From contig NZ_KE695651.1 in assembly GCF_000454065.1 (NCBI RefSeq), positions 378,258 to 442,257 of the forward strand: a stretch of DNA of 64,000 nucleotides, written 5' to 3'. Source of the stretch: Brevibacillus thermoruber 423 (lineage in GTDB: Bacteria > Bacillota > Bacilli > Brevibacillales > Brevibacillaceae). Within the stretch, counting starts at the first letter, position 1. Each line of letters starts with the position of its first letter. The notes under the pieces are model-generated. The model searched no databases and had not been told where the DNA came from. It worked only from the letters and a program-made list of their open reading frames with translations. This document shows positions 26,451 through 34,731 of the stretch, in pieces. Position numbers and translations under genes: made by a program.

Positions 26451-26490
26451 AACGCCTCTCGTGCCAATCCGATTGGACGAGAGGCGTTTT
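26451..26490 (+). terminator. Terminator after tRNA-Pro copy 1
   Basis: A 38-nt near-perfect hairpin: AACGCCTCTCGT (26451-26462) pairs with its complement, with an inner CCAATC/GATTGG helix, then TTTTGTTT. Confidence 0.9.
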
Positions 26491-26692
26491 GTTTGTGCAG
26501 GTCGCGGCCATGCCGCGGCAGGATCCGGCTTCCGGCACGTTGGTTTCCGGGCCGGTAGGGGACACAAACGACCGCGCGAGGTATGGCCGTACCTCCCGAT
26601 TGGGGAAAAGCCCCAGCCGTGTTCGAATATCGCGTAAAACGGATCGGCCTGCGTGAACGCATACTTTCGCACGTTTTTTTTCCATGATTCTC

Positions 26693-26722
26693 TTGCCAGA
26701 ATGGGTGTGGTTCCCTTATAAT
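26693..26722 (+). promoter_or_regulatory. Sigma-A promoter of tRNA-Pro copy 2
   Basis: TTGCCA (26693-26698), 18 bp, TATAAT (26717-26722), about 30 bases before the tRNA. The 26491-26692 stretch between the two tRNA units shows no gene I can support. Confidence 0.8.
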
Positions 26723-26751
26723 AGGCGATGTTCCACTCAGGAATGTTTCGT

Positions 26752-26828
26752 CGGGATGTGGCGCAGTCCGGTAGCGCGCACCCTTGGGGTGGGTGAGGTC
26801 CAGGGTTCAAATCCCTGCATTCCGACCA
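26752..26828 (+). tRNA. tRNA-Pro (anticodon GGG), copy 2
   Basis: Identical to copy 1 except one base in the D loop (GCAGTCCGG instead of GCAGCCCGG). 77 nt with encoded CCA. Separate promoter and terminator, so it is an independent unit. Confidence 0.95.
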
Positions 26829-26832
26829 TTTC

Positions 26833-26880
26833 AACCAAAAACGTCTCTGCTGGGATCATCCGGCAGAGACGTTTTTGGTT
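26833..26880. terminator. Bidirectional terminator after tRNA-Pro copy 2
   Basis: An 18-bp perfect stem (26833-26850 with 26863-26880, core ACGTCTCTGC/GCAGAGACGT) with A5/T5 inside the arms. It also ends the converging minus-strand gene, whose stop is at 26881. Confidence 0.9.
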
Positions 26881-27894
26881 TCATGAAGCGTTTGGGCTGA
26901 AAAGGCCGTACGGGCTGGCCTGCACCATGTCGGTGATATACCATCCGGTCGTCCCGTTTGCGGACAGCCGCTCTACCACAAACTGCTCCGTAGCTGTCGG
27001 ATAGGGAGGCCCTGCGGACGTGATCTCCGGGAACGTCACGGTGTAGGCAAAGGCGGTCTCGCTCAGCTTTTTCTTTTCCTTCACGGTAATCGGGCCGACC
27101 CAGGGGCTGGACACGCCGGTCACCCAGTTCATCTCGTCCGGGATGCGGTTCAACTGTTTGCGAAGTTCGGGTGAGAGGGCGGCGTACTGCAGGGCGCCGC
27201 TCCGCGTCTGTTCGCCGCGTCCCCACAGCATCACCGCTTCGTCAGGCGTGGACGGAACGAGATGCTGTTCAATCACGGCAATCTGCTCCTCAATCGCTTC
27301 CGGCTGCGGCGTCTGGATGGACAGGGTGCGGGCCGCCTTGTCGTACTGCACGCGGGCGCGGAACAGCTCCTCCAGCCAGTCCTGCAGGACGTAGACGCGG
27401 CCGTCGCGAAACGCCGCGTCGTAGATGACGTACCCGTCGTTCCCCTGGGATACGGTCAGTTTCGGTTTGCTCCCCTGCCCGGTTTGTTTCAGGTGCAGCA
27501 CAAGGGGGCGCATCTCACCGTCAGGGAGACGAAGCTGCCTGGCCCCGGCAGGGATCGGACACATCTGCTTCTCCTTTTCCGGACTCTGGAGTGTCAGACC
27601 CTGCCGGTACGAATCGAGCATCTTTTGTTTCCCCAACACGGGCGGCCTGCTGATGATGACGGCTCTGGCGGACGGCTCCCACTCCACGGTGGCGCCCAAC
27701 TGCTCGGCTGTCCAGCGAAGCGGTACCATCAACTGGTCGCCGGCTGCGTGGATGCCGGCAGGCGTCTCTACGACGGCACCGTTTACCTGAATCGTCAGCG
27801 GCGCGTCGGCAGCGGCCGCAAAAGCGGAAGGTGCCCATCCGCTCATGCATGCAGCGAGAACGACGGTGGCGAGGCGGTATCTTCCTTGCTTCAT
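26881..27894 (-). CDS. Secreted protein with copper amine oxidase N-terminal-like domain
   Basis: A 337-residue exported protein. The signal peptide (about residues 1-26, cleavage after SAFA) is followed by a stalk-like Cu_amine_oxidN1 domain, seen as the QVNGAVVETPAG, MVPLRWTAEQLGATVEW and AVIIS pattern (about residues 35-80). A second, weaker copy appears around 155-195 (VYVLQDWLEELFRARVQYD). The C-terminal part is unassigned. This domain is common in Bacillales exoproteins and carries no catalytic residues, so an enzymatic role is not implied. AAGGAGAA precedes the ATG. Confidence 0.78.
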   Translation of the reverse strand: MKQGRYRLATVVLAACMSGWAPSAFAAAADAPLTIQVNGAVVETPAGIHAAGDQLMVPLRWTAEQLGATVEWEPSARAVIISRPPVLGKQKMLDSYRQGLTLQSPEKEKQMCPIPAGARQLRLPDGEMRPLVLHLKQTGQGSKPKLTVSQGNDGYVIYDAAFRDGRVYVLQDWLEELFRARVQYDKAARTLSIQTPQPEAIEEQIAVIEQHLVPSTPDEAVMLWGRGEQTRSGALQYAALSPELRKQLNRIPDEMNWVTGVSSPWVGPITVKEKKKLSETAFAYTVTFPEITSAGPPYPTATEQFVVERLSANGTTGWYITDMVQASPYGLFSPNAS

Positions 27895-28022
27895 GGGGAC
27901 ATTCTCCTTCGGGTTTCTTGTCTTTACTGGTATAGACAGGGAAAGGGGGCCGTTCGTTTCGCGTCCGCGCCAGTTTTTTCAATCGGTCGCCGCCGCGGCG
28001 CTTCCTTTTGGCAAATTGGCTA

Positions 28023-28051
28023 TTGGCTTCCTGATTTTTCTTCCCTATAAT
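28023..28051 (+). promoter_or_regulatory. Sigma-A promoter for the transglycosylase gene (and perhaps mtrB)
   Basis: TTGGCT (28023-28028), 17 bp, TATAAT (28046-28051), 37 bases before the start. Confidence 0.6.
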
Positions 28052-28087
28052 GGGGGGTGAAGACAAGCGAGGAAAGGTTGTTCCCGA

Positions 28088-28771
28088 ATGAAGATGTCCG
28101 TATCGTTTCAGCCGTATCTCCACATCACACCGCAGCCCCGGATCAATGGCACGGGCACGTCTCCCGATCCGCTCGGCGGGGACGCGCAGTTTGCCGACCT
28201 GCTGCAGGCGGAACTGGCCAGCGGGCAGCGTGTCATCGCCGCCGAAGAGATACTGGCGGAACTGGACGGCTCTCCCGACTGGGAGTTTGACCGGGCCTTC
28301 GGTGACGAGCCGCCGCGCGACGCGGAGAAGACGGCGCACACGCCTGTCAGCCGCCAGTCCATCTTGAAGAAAATCAGCGATGTCGCCCGCACGTTCGGGG
28401 TGGATGAAGACCTGGTCCGGGAAGTGGTTCGGGCGGAGTCCAACTTTAACCCCAATGCCGTTTCCCGTGCAGGGGCAAAAGGGCTGATGCAGTTGATGGA
28501 CAGCACGGCGCGGGCCATGCACGTGCGAAACGCCTACAATCCCGATGAAAATCTGGCGGGGGGCACCAGGTACCTGCGCAGCCTGCTCGATCGGTACGAC
28601 GGAAATGTGAAGGTCGCCCTGGCCGCCTACAATGCCGGTCCCGGCCGGATCGACCGCCTGGGCATCGACACCGACGAAGAGCTGGAAGCACGGTACGATC
28701 AACTGCCCCGCGAGACCCAGCGCTACGTTGCGAAAATCATGCAACGGTTGAACGGCGGCGGGACATCATAG
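28088..28771 (+). CDS. Lytic transglycosylase SLT-domain protein
   Basis: A 227-residue protein. The N-terminal 90 residues are variable and lack an obvious signal peptide. The C-terminal SLT domain (about residues 95-225) has the catalytic Glu in VVRAESNFNPNAVS, the GAKGLMQLM motif and ALAAYNAGPGRI, all typical of soluble lytic transglycosylases such as B. subtilis YjbJ (CwlQ), which cleaves peptidoglycan. It sits between the tRNAs and mtrB, breaking the usual folE-mtrB pair. Confidence 0.87.
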   Translation: MKMSVSFQPYLHITPQPRINGTGTSPDPLGGDAQFADLLQAELASGQRVIAAEEILAELDGSPDWEFDRAFGDEPPRDAEKTAHTPVSRQSILKKISDVARTFGVDEDLVREVVRAESNFNPNAVSRAGAKGLMQLMDSTARAMHVRNAYNPDENLAGGTRYLRSLLDRYDGNVKVALAAYNAGPGRIDRLGIDTDEELEARYDQLPRETQRYVAKIMQRLNGGGTS

Positions 28772-28805
28772 GGGTAGCAGTTCAGCAGGGTAAGGAGGAA
28801 ACAAG

Positions 28806-29036
28806 GTGGCACAATCGCCATATACGCAGCAAGACTACTTTGTCGTCAAAGCAAAGGAAAACGGCGTTCACGTCATCGGCTTGACGCGCGGTTCCGACAC
28901 GCGCTTTCACCACACGGAAAAGCTGGACAAGGGCGAAGTGATGATCGCCCAGTTCACGGAACACACGTCCGCCATCAAGGTGCGCGGCAAAGCGGTGATC
29001 TACACCCATCACGGCGTGATCGAGACGTCGGAGTAA
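28806..29036 (+). CDS. mtrB: trp RNA-binding attenuation protein TRAP
   Basis: A 76-residue protein closely matching B. subtilis MtrB (75 residues). Shared stretches include [36 protein letters not shown] and KVRG. TRAP forms an 11-subunit ring; with tryptophan bound between subunits it wraps RNA carrying eleven NAG triplets. The Trp-pocket TRG-DT region and the RNA-contacting Lys/Arg (LDKGE, KVRG) are intact. The GTG start has AAGGAGG seven bases ahead. A matching eleven-triplet site lies in the trp leader at 39331-39384. Confidence 0.96.
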   Translation: MAQSPYTQQDYFVVKAKENGVHVIGLTRGSDTRFHHTEKLDKGEVMIAQFTEHTSAIKVRGKAVIYTHHGVIETSE

Positions 29037-29060
29037 AAGCAGGCATAGCCTGCTTTTTTG
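29035..29060 (+). terminator. Terminator after mtrB
   Basis: AAAAGCAGGC/GCCTGCTTTT (29035-29044 with 29048-29057), three-base loop, then TT. It begins inside the mtrB stop codon. Confidence 0.9.
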
Positions 29061-29092
29061 TTTTGTACAATGGTGGTGAGGAGGGATGTCTC

Positions 29093-29608
29093 ATGCCCCG
29101 CAGGCTGCTGGCCGCCATTGCCGTCTCCACGCTGCTCGCTCTCATGCTGTCGCTGGTTCCCGGCGTGCCCTGGAACCAGCCCGATATACCCGCGTTCCAA
29201 GCGTCTCGCCCGGTCGACCTGAGCGAGCAAAATGTCGTGGATTTATTTACTTTCATGTCGACTCATTATAATATTAAGCGTGTAAAATGGGAAAATCCGT
29301 CGGTTCATGTCGATTTGGCCGTTTCCTCCGGTCAGCGTGCGGAACTGCCGCTCGTGTACCGCGATTTTTACGTCCTAGTGCGCGATCTGTTTCGGTTGAC
29401 TGCCAACGTGGAGCAGGTCTACATCCGCCTGCTGGAAGTGGAACCCGACACGCCGGCCCCCAAGCTCCTGATCGCCGTCGAAGCCCAACGGAAGGACAAG
29501 TCAGCCTACGAAACGCCGCCGGAGCAGATTGCCGATCTGGAATCGCACATCAGAGCCCGTTTTCCCGTACGAATCGACCCTTATTTTTACCAGAGAGTTA
29601 GTCCCTGA
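29093..29608 (+). CDS. Hypothetical membrane-anchored protein
   Basis: A 171-residue protein with an N-terminal hydrophobic segment (about 5-24, signal peptide or anchor). The rest is a soluble extracytoplasmic region with mixed alpha/beta pattern (NVVDLFTFMSTHYNI, VYRDFYVLVRDLFRLT). No family recognised. GAGGAGGGATG precedes ATG 29093; an upstream in-frame start is less likely. Confidence 0.65.
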   Translation: MPRRLLAAIAVSTLLALMLSLVPGVPWNQPDIPAFQASRPVDLSEQNVVDLFTFMSTHYNIKRVKWENPSVHVDLAVSSGQRAELPLVYRDFYVLVRDLFRLTANVEQVYIRLLEVEPDTPAPKLLIAVEAQRKDKSAYETPPEQIADLESHIRARFPVRIDPYFYQRVSP

Positions 29609-29619
29609 CCAAAGAAGTG

Positions 29620-29628
29620 TGGTATGAT
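29620..29628 (+). promoter_or_regulatory. Extended -10 promoter for the hepS operon
   Basis: TGgTATGAT about 95 bases before hepS; the 12-mer GTGTGGTATGAT is the same as at der. Confidence 0.5.
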
Positions 29629-29722
29629 GGTAGGGACGGACTTTTTGCCGGGTCCCGGCGAGAAGGTGAAAGCGAACGGAAACAGGCACCAACCAGGTTG
29701 AACCGCTTGTGGAGGAGGACGC

Positions 29723-30556
29723 ATGAGCAAAGAACAGACCCCATACGTAGACGAGGTTCGAGCGATCATCGACCAGATCTACCAAAGCATCACCCATTCG
29801 TTTGTAGAACAATACGTCGATGTTCCGGCCATAGCGGAAAACCGGCTTGCGCTGTTGTACCTGTTTCTGCTGGAGCGGGGCATGACCAAGGAACGGGCGC
29901 GGACGTTCTCCATGTCGACAGGCCTCGTCCAGTTGGGACTTGACATGCACGAGCGCGTCAAAAATTCCTATGACAATTCGCTGGCGGCAGAGCGCAGCCG
30001 GCAGCTCACCGTTCTGGCCGGCGACTACTACAGCAGCCGGTACTACCAAATGCTCGCCGAAGCCGGTGAAATGGAAGCGATTCAAGTGCTGTCGGACGCC
30101 ATCCAGCGGGTAAACGAAGCGAAAATGACGCTGTACATGGCGGAACGCGACGGCCGGCTGTCGTCCGACGAGTACCTGACGCTACGGACGGAGATTGACA
30201 CGGGATTGTACGTGGCCATCGTGGACAAGTACGCGGACAGTGAAGAAACGCGCCGGTTTTGGACGGCCCTGTTTGAAGAGACGGCGGCCGTGGAGAACAT
30301 GCTGGGCGAGTGGGAGCAGTTAAAGTGGCAACAACAGGTTCCCTTTGGCTTCTCCCGCTTTCTGTTGCAAAAACCGGGAGCGACGATCGCCCAGGTGGCG
30401 GCGGCTCTGGAAGCGAAAGCGATGGAACTGATGAGCATCTGCGAACAACTGGTTCGTTCGCTGCATCCGCCAGAGACCCGTCACGTGCTGACGTGGATCA
30501 CCTCCCGCTACTCGCACCGCGTCAACCGGCTGAAACGGGTCATTGAGGAGATGTAG
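29723..30556 (+). CDS. hepS: Heptaprenyl diphosphate synthase component I
   Basis: A 277-residue regulatory subunit of the heterodimeric polyprenyl diphosphate synthase that builds the menaquinone side chain. It lacks DDxxD motifs, as expected of component I, and carries the typical LTVLAGDYYSSRYYQMLA block (about residues 95-112). GGAGGAGG precedes ATG 29723. The catalytic partner hepT is 3.1 kb downstream in the same operon. Confidence 0.92.
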   Translation: MSKEQTPYVDEVRAIIDQIYQSITHSFVEQYVDVPAIAENRLALLYLFLLERGMTKERARTFSMSTGLVQLGLDMHERVKNSYDNSLAAERSRQLTVLAGDYYSSRYYQMLAEAGEMEAIQVLSDAIQRVNEAKMTLYMAERDGRLSSDEYLTLRTEIDTGLYVAIVDKYADSEETRRFWTALFEETAAVENMLGEWEQLKWQQQVPFGFSRFLLQKPGATIAQVAAALEAKAMELMSICEQLVRSLHPPETRHVLTWITSRYSHRVNRLKRVIEEM

Positions 30557-30561
30557 TCCAG

Positions 30562-31281
30562 GTGAATCAGATCCAGATGAAGGAAAAAGCGAAGTACGTC
30601 CATTCCGTGTTTGAAAGCATCGCGGAAGAGTACGACAAGATGAACAACATCATCAGTTTCGGCAGCCACATCGCCTGGCGCAATTACACGATGAAGCAGA
30701 TGAACATACGGCCGGGCGACACGGCGCTTGACGTGGCCTGCGGCACCTGCGACTGGACGATCGCGCTGGCCAAGGCGGTCGGGGAAAAAGGGCGCGTCGT
30801 CGGTCTGGACTTCAGCCAGAACATGCTTGACGTCGGCGCGTACAAGGTGGAGCGGGAAGGCGTCGGCAGCGTGGTCACGCTGGTCAACGGCGACGCGATG
30901 CAGCTCCCGTACGAGGACAACACCTTTGATTTCGTCACCATCGGCTTTGCGCTGCGCAACGTCCCCGACATCCAGACGGTGCTGAACGAGATGACGCGCG
31001 TGGTCAAACCCGGCGGGAAAGTGGTCTCGCTGGAGGTGTCCAAACCGCCGTTTTTACCGTACCGCAAGCTGTTCTACCTGTACTTTTACAAGATCCTGCC
31101 GCTGATCGCCAAATGGACGGTAAACAAATACGAGGAGTATGCCTGGCTGCCGCAGTCGCTGACCCATTTCCCGGACAGCCGCGAACTTGCCCGCATGTTT
31201 CAACGGGCCGGACTGGAGCCGGTTCAGGTAAAGCTGTTCATGGGCGGAGTGGCGGCCCTGCACATCGGCACAAAAGCATAG
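30562..31281 (+). CDS. menG: Demethylmenaquinone methyltransferase
   Basis: A 239-residue SAM-dependent methyltransferase (UbiE/MenG) for the last step of menaquinone synthesis. The SAM motif I is LDVACGTCDWTIALA, motif II NGDAMQLPYEDNTFD, and the UbiE signature FALRNVPDIQ is present. GTG start at 30562, five bases after hepS. The ribosome-binding site GAGGAG overlaps the end of hepS. Confidence 0.95.
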   Translation: MNQIQMKEKAKYVHSVFESIAEEYDKMNNIISFGSHIAWRNYTMKQMNIRPGDTALDVACGTCDWTIALAKAVGEKGRVVGLDFSQNMLDVGAYKVEREGVGSVVTLVNGDAMQLPYEDNTFDFVTIGFALRNVPDIQTVLNEMTRVVKPGGKVVSLEVSKPPFLPYRKLFYLYFYKILPLIAKWTVNKYEEYAWLPQSLTHFPDSRELARMFQRAGLEPVQVKLFMGGVAALHIGTKA

Positions 31282-31323
31282 TTTGCCAGTAGGCATCCTT
31301 CTGTGGATGGGAAGTGTTTTCAC

Positions 31324-32193
31324 GTGAGTCTTCGCAAATTGAAAATTATTTTGGAAATGATCAAGTTTGAACACTCGATTTTTGCCCTTCCGTTTGCTTT
31401 CATGGGAGCGGTCTTGGGCAACATTGTAGTAGAGAACGCCTGGCCCACCTGGAGGGAGATTTTCTGGGTGACCGTGGCCATGGTGGGAGCGCGCAGCGCG
31501 GCGATGTCGCTGAACCGGCTGATCGACCGGTACATCGACGCGAAAAATCCGCGTACCGCAAACCGGGCCATTCCGGCCGGACTGATTTCCGTGGCCGAGG
31601 TTGTCGTCTTTATCGTTGCCTCTTTCGCCGTGCTGTTTTTCGCCGCCTTCCAGTTGAACGCACTGGCCGTCAAACTGCTGCCGCTCGCGGTGTTTGTCCT
31701 GATCCTGTACTCGTACACGAAACGCTTTACGTGGCTTTGCCATTTCGTGCTCGGCGTGGCCATCGGGTTCGGGCCGCTGGGGGGCTGGGTGGCGACGACC
31801 GGCCAGGTGGATTTCACCGGACTGCTGCTGTTCCTGTCCGTCATGTTCTGGACCGCCGGCTTTGACATCATTTACGCCTGCCAGGACTTCGAGTTTGACC
31901 GCAGGGAAGGGCTCTATTCCATGCCCAGCCGCTTCGGCATCGCCAACGCCCTGCTGGTGGCACGGGCCTGCCACGTCATCACGTTCGTCGGCCTCCTGTC
32001 TCTGTACGTTACCGCCAACCTGTCCGTCTGGTTCCTGATCGGCGTGCTGATTTCCGGCGCCATCCTGGTGTACGAGCATACACTGGTAAAACCGACGGAC
32101 CTGTCCAAGCTGGACGTGGCCTTTTTCAACATGAACGGCATTTTGAGCATGGTCATGTTTACGTTTACCATGATTGATCTGGTGATAACATGA
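31324..32193 (+). CDS. mqnP: UbiA-family prenyltransferase (MqnP-like)
   Basis: A 289-residue polytopic membrane prenyltransferase. Its two Asp-rich motifs are NRLIDRYIDAKNPRT (about residues 62-76) and CQDFEFDRREG (about 186-196), which bind the polyprenyl diphosphate through Mg2+. Located between menG and ubiX-mqnA, it fits MqnP of the futalosine pathway, prenylating 1,4-dihydroxy-6-naphthoate. The GTG 31324 start is chosen from the conserved LRKLKIILEMIKFEHSIFA beginning; its ribosome-binding site (GGGAAGTG) is modest. Confidence 0.86.
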   Translation: MSLRKLKIILEMIKFEHSIFALPFAFMGAVLGNIVVENAWPTWREIFWVTVAMVGARSAAMSLNRLIDRYIDAKNPRTANRAIPAGLISVAEVVVFIVASFAVLFFAAFQLNALAVKLLPLAVFVLILYSYTKRFTWLCHFVLGVAIGFGPLGGWVATTGQVDFTGLLLFLSVMFWTAGFDIIYACQDFEFDRREGLYSMPSRFGIANALLVARACHVITFVGLLSLYVTANLSVWFLIGVLISGAILVYEHTLVKPTDLSKLDVAFFNMNGILSMVMFTFTMIDLVIT

Positions 32194-32786
32194 GCGCACA
32201 AAAATGGGCCGTTGGCATCACCGGGGCGAGCGGCGCCGTCTACGGCGTCAGACTCGTCCGGGAACTGCTGCGCGGCGGCCATACCGTACACTTGATGATC
32301 ACGGAGGCCGGCTGGCAGGTGTTTCGGGACGAGCTGGACTGGAACACCGACGACCGGGAGGCCCTGATCCGGGAAAAACTGCAGCAGGATTTACCCGGCG
32401 CCCTCCATTACTGGGGCATGCGCGATTTCAACTGCCCGGCCGCCAGCGGCTCGTACCGGTGCGACGGGATGGTGGTCGTCCCCTGCTCGATGGGAACGCT
32501 TTCCGGCATCGCCCACGGGGCGTCGGGCAACCTGCTGGAGCGGGTGGCTGACGTGATGCTGAAGGAGCGGCGCCGGCTGGTGCTGGTCCCGCGGGAGACG
32601 CCGCTGAACGCCATCCAGCTCGAAAACATGCTGAAGCTGAGCCGCCTCGGCGTTACCATTCTGCCGGCCATGCCGGGGTACTATCACAAGCCGCAGACCA
32701 TGGACGACCTTGTCAATTTTGTCGTGGGAAAAGCACTGGACGCGCTGGATGTACCGCACGAGCTGTTCCGGCGCTGGGGGGAATAA
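32190..32786 (+). CDS. ubiX: Flavin prenyltransferase UbiX
   Basis: A 198-residue flavoprotein that makes prenylated FMN for UbiD-type decarboxylases. It begins with the typical WAVGITGASGAVYGVRLVREL and contains VVPCSMGTLSGIAHG and LVPRETPLNAIQLENML. The ATG overlaps the previous stop (ATGA). In futalosine-pathway genomes a UbiX/UbiD pair is implicated in the decarboxylation step; no ubiD is in the window. Confidence 0.93.
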   Translation: MSAQKWAVGITGASGAVYGVRLVRELLRGGHTVHLMITEAGWQVFRDELDWNTDDREALIREKLQQDLPGALHYWGMRDFNCPAASGSYRCDGMVVVPCSMGTLSGIAHGASGNLLERVADVMLKERRRLVLVPRETPLNAIQLENMLKLSRLGVTILPAMPGYYHKPQTMDDLVNFVVGKALDALDVPHELFRRWGE

Positions 32787-32790
32787 GATC

Positions 32791-33654
32791 ATGCAGAAGT
32801 CCTTGCGCATTGGACAAATCCTTTACACCAACGTACTCCCTGTCTACTTTTACTTTGACCAGGAGCGCTTCGAAGACCGGATCGACTTCATCCGGCAGGT
32901 GCCCGCCCAGTTGAATCGGGCGATGGCCCGCGGCGAGATCGATCTCGGACCGATTTCGTCCTTCAGTTACGCCGAGCATGCCTCCCGCTATCTGGCGCTG
33001 GCCGACCTGTCCGTCAGCGCCAAGGGGAGAGTAGGCTCCATTTTCTTGTTCAGCAAGCGGCCGATCGAGGCGCTGGACGGTGCCCGGATCGCCCTGACCA
33101 ACACGTCCGCCACGTCGGTCAATTTGCTGAAAATCATTCTGCAAACGTTTTACGGCCTGCACGTCTCGTACGTGACACAGGAACCGGTGCTGGCGGAGAT
33201 GATGCGGGACGCGGACGGGGCGCTCCTGATCGGCGACGACGCCATTTTCGCCTACCGCCAGGGCGGGCCCTATCACGTCTACGATCTGGGTGAACTGTGG
33301 CATCGCTTTACCGGGTATACCATGACGTTTGCCCTGTGGGCCGTGCGCAAAGAGGTGATCGGCGAACAGGCCGACCTGCTGCGCGAGGTTCACGAGGCCT
33401 TTTTGGCCAGCAAGGAGAAGACCCGCCAAAACCTGGACCCGCTGGTGGACTACGTGCACGGGCAGTTTGGCGGCGAAAAGGAACACTGGCGTCAGTACTT
33501 CCGGGGGCTGGTGCACGATTTCCGGGACGAGCAGCGGACGGGGCTGGAATACTACTACCGGTGCGCGGCGGAGCTGGGCCTGCTGCCCGAACCGGTGACC
33601 GTGTCCGTGTGGGAACATCCCGGTTGTCAGTCCCACATTACGTTGACGAAATAG
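32791..33654 (+). CDS. mqnA: Chorismate dehydratase (futalosine pathway)
   Basis: A 287-residue MqnA-family protein, which removes water from chorismate to give 3-enolpyruvylbenzoate, the first committed step of the futalosine route. It has the periplasmic-binding-protein-like fold signatures IGQILYTNVLPVYF, EIDLGPISSFSYA and ALLIGDDAIFA. Start at ATG 32791, four bases after ubiX. It links the chorismate made by the aro genes downstream to menaquinone. Confidence 0.9.
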   Translation: MQKSLRIGQILYTNVLPVYFYFDQERFEDRIDFIRQVPAQLNRAMARGEIDLGPISSFSYAEHASRYLALADLSVSAKGRVGSIFLFSKRPIEALDGARIALTNTSATSVNLLKIILQTFYGLHVSYVTQEPVLAEMMRDADGALLIGDDAIFAYRQGGPYHVYDLGELWHRFTGYTMTFALWAVRKEVIGEQADLLREVHEAFLASKEKTRQNLDPLVDYVHGQFGGEKEHWRQYFRGLVHDFRDEQRTGLEYYYRCAAELGLLPEPVTVSVWEHPGCQSHITLTK

Positions 33655-33663
33655 GTGGAGCGG

Positions 33664-34629
33664 ATGAACCTAGTCGATATTTACTTTCAACTGAAAAACG
33701 ACGTCCAGTACATCGAAAAGGAACTGGAACAGTCGATCGATACCGGCGTGCGGGACTTGTACCTCTCGTCCACACACCTGCTCAAGGCGGGGGGAAAACG
33801 GATACGCCCGGTGTTTGTGCTGCTCGGCGGAAAGTGGGGCAACTACGACGTGAAGCGGCTGAAGCACGTGGCCGTGCCGCTGGAGCTGATCCACATGGCG
33901 ACGCTGGTGCACGACGACGTGATCGACGATGCGGACAAGCGGCGCGGGAGAGACACCGTTCGCACCCAATGGGACAACAAGGTGGCGATGTACACGGGGG
34001 ACTACATTTTCGCCCGGGCGCTGTCCATCGCGGCCGAGCTGCGCATTCCCGAACTGCACCGGATTCTCTCCAACGCGATTGTGGAAGTGGTCAAAGGCGA
34101 GATCGAACAAGTGCGCGACCTGAACAACTGGGAGCAGAACTTCCGCGCGTACCTGCGCCGGATCAAGCGGAAGACGGCGCTCTTGATCGCCATTAGCTGC
34201 CAGATGGGGGCGATTGCCAGCGGTGCCGGCCCCGAGCTGGTCCGCAAGATGTACCGGTACGGCTACAACGTGGGGATGGCGTTTCAAATTACCGACGACA
34301 TCCTCGACTTCACCGGAACGGAAAAGCAGTTGGGCAAACCGGCGGGAAGCGACCTGCGCCAGGGGAACATTACGCTGCCGGCGATGTACACCGCCCGGTT
34401 CGGCAAGTCGCGCGACCGCTTTCAGGCGTGGATTCGCGACAATACGCTCCGGAATCACGTAGATGAAGCGATCCAACTGGTGCGAAACGACGACGGCATC
34501 GCCTATGCCCAGGGGCTGGCGGAGCGGTACATTGCCCGTGCGCGGGAGGCGCTGGCCGGACTGCCGGACAACCAGACCAAGAAGTCCCTGCTCGGCATCG
34601 CCAATTTCATGGTGGACCGGAAATTTTAA
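33664..34629 (+). CDS. hepT: Heptaprenyl diphosphate synthase component II
   Basis: A 321-residue catalytic polyprenyl synthase subunit. First Asp-rich motif LVHDDVIDDADKRRG (about residues 79-93), second ITDDILDFTG (about 206-215), and KAGGKRIRP near residue 42. Start at ATG 33664, preceded by GGTGGAG; GTG 33655 is possible but poorly placed. Last gene of the menaquinone operon. Confidence 0.94.
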   Translation: MNLVDIYFQLKNDVQYIEKELEQSIDTGVRDLYLSSTHLLKAGGKRIRPVFVLLGGKWGNYDVKRLKHVAVPLELIHMATLVHDDVIDDADKRRGRDTVRTQWDNKVAMYTGDYIFARALSIAAELRIPELHRILSNAIVEVVKGEIEQVRDLNNWEQNFRAYLRRIKRKTALLIAISCQMGAIASGAGPELVRKMYRYGYNVGMAFQITDDILDFTGTEKQLGKPAGSDLRQGNITLPAMYTARFGKSRDRFQAWIRDNTLRNHVDEAIQLVRNDDGIAYAQGLAERYIARAREALAGLPDNQTKKSLLGIANFMVDRKF

Positions 34630-34650
34630 TCGCTTTTTCACGGGGGGCTG

Positions 34651-34679
34651 TTGCTTGCCCCACGCTCTTTTGATAAAAT
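34651..34679 (+). promoter_or_regulatory. Sigma-A promoter for ndk
   Basis: TTGCTT (34651-34656), 17 bp containing an extended TGA, TAAAAT (34674-34679), 53 bases before ndk. Confidence 0.65.
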
Positions 34680-34731
34680 TTTCGTTGGTGTGCAAGCACC
34701 AATACATAGCTGTACTGGAGGCATACTTACG

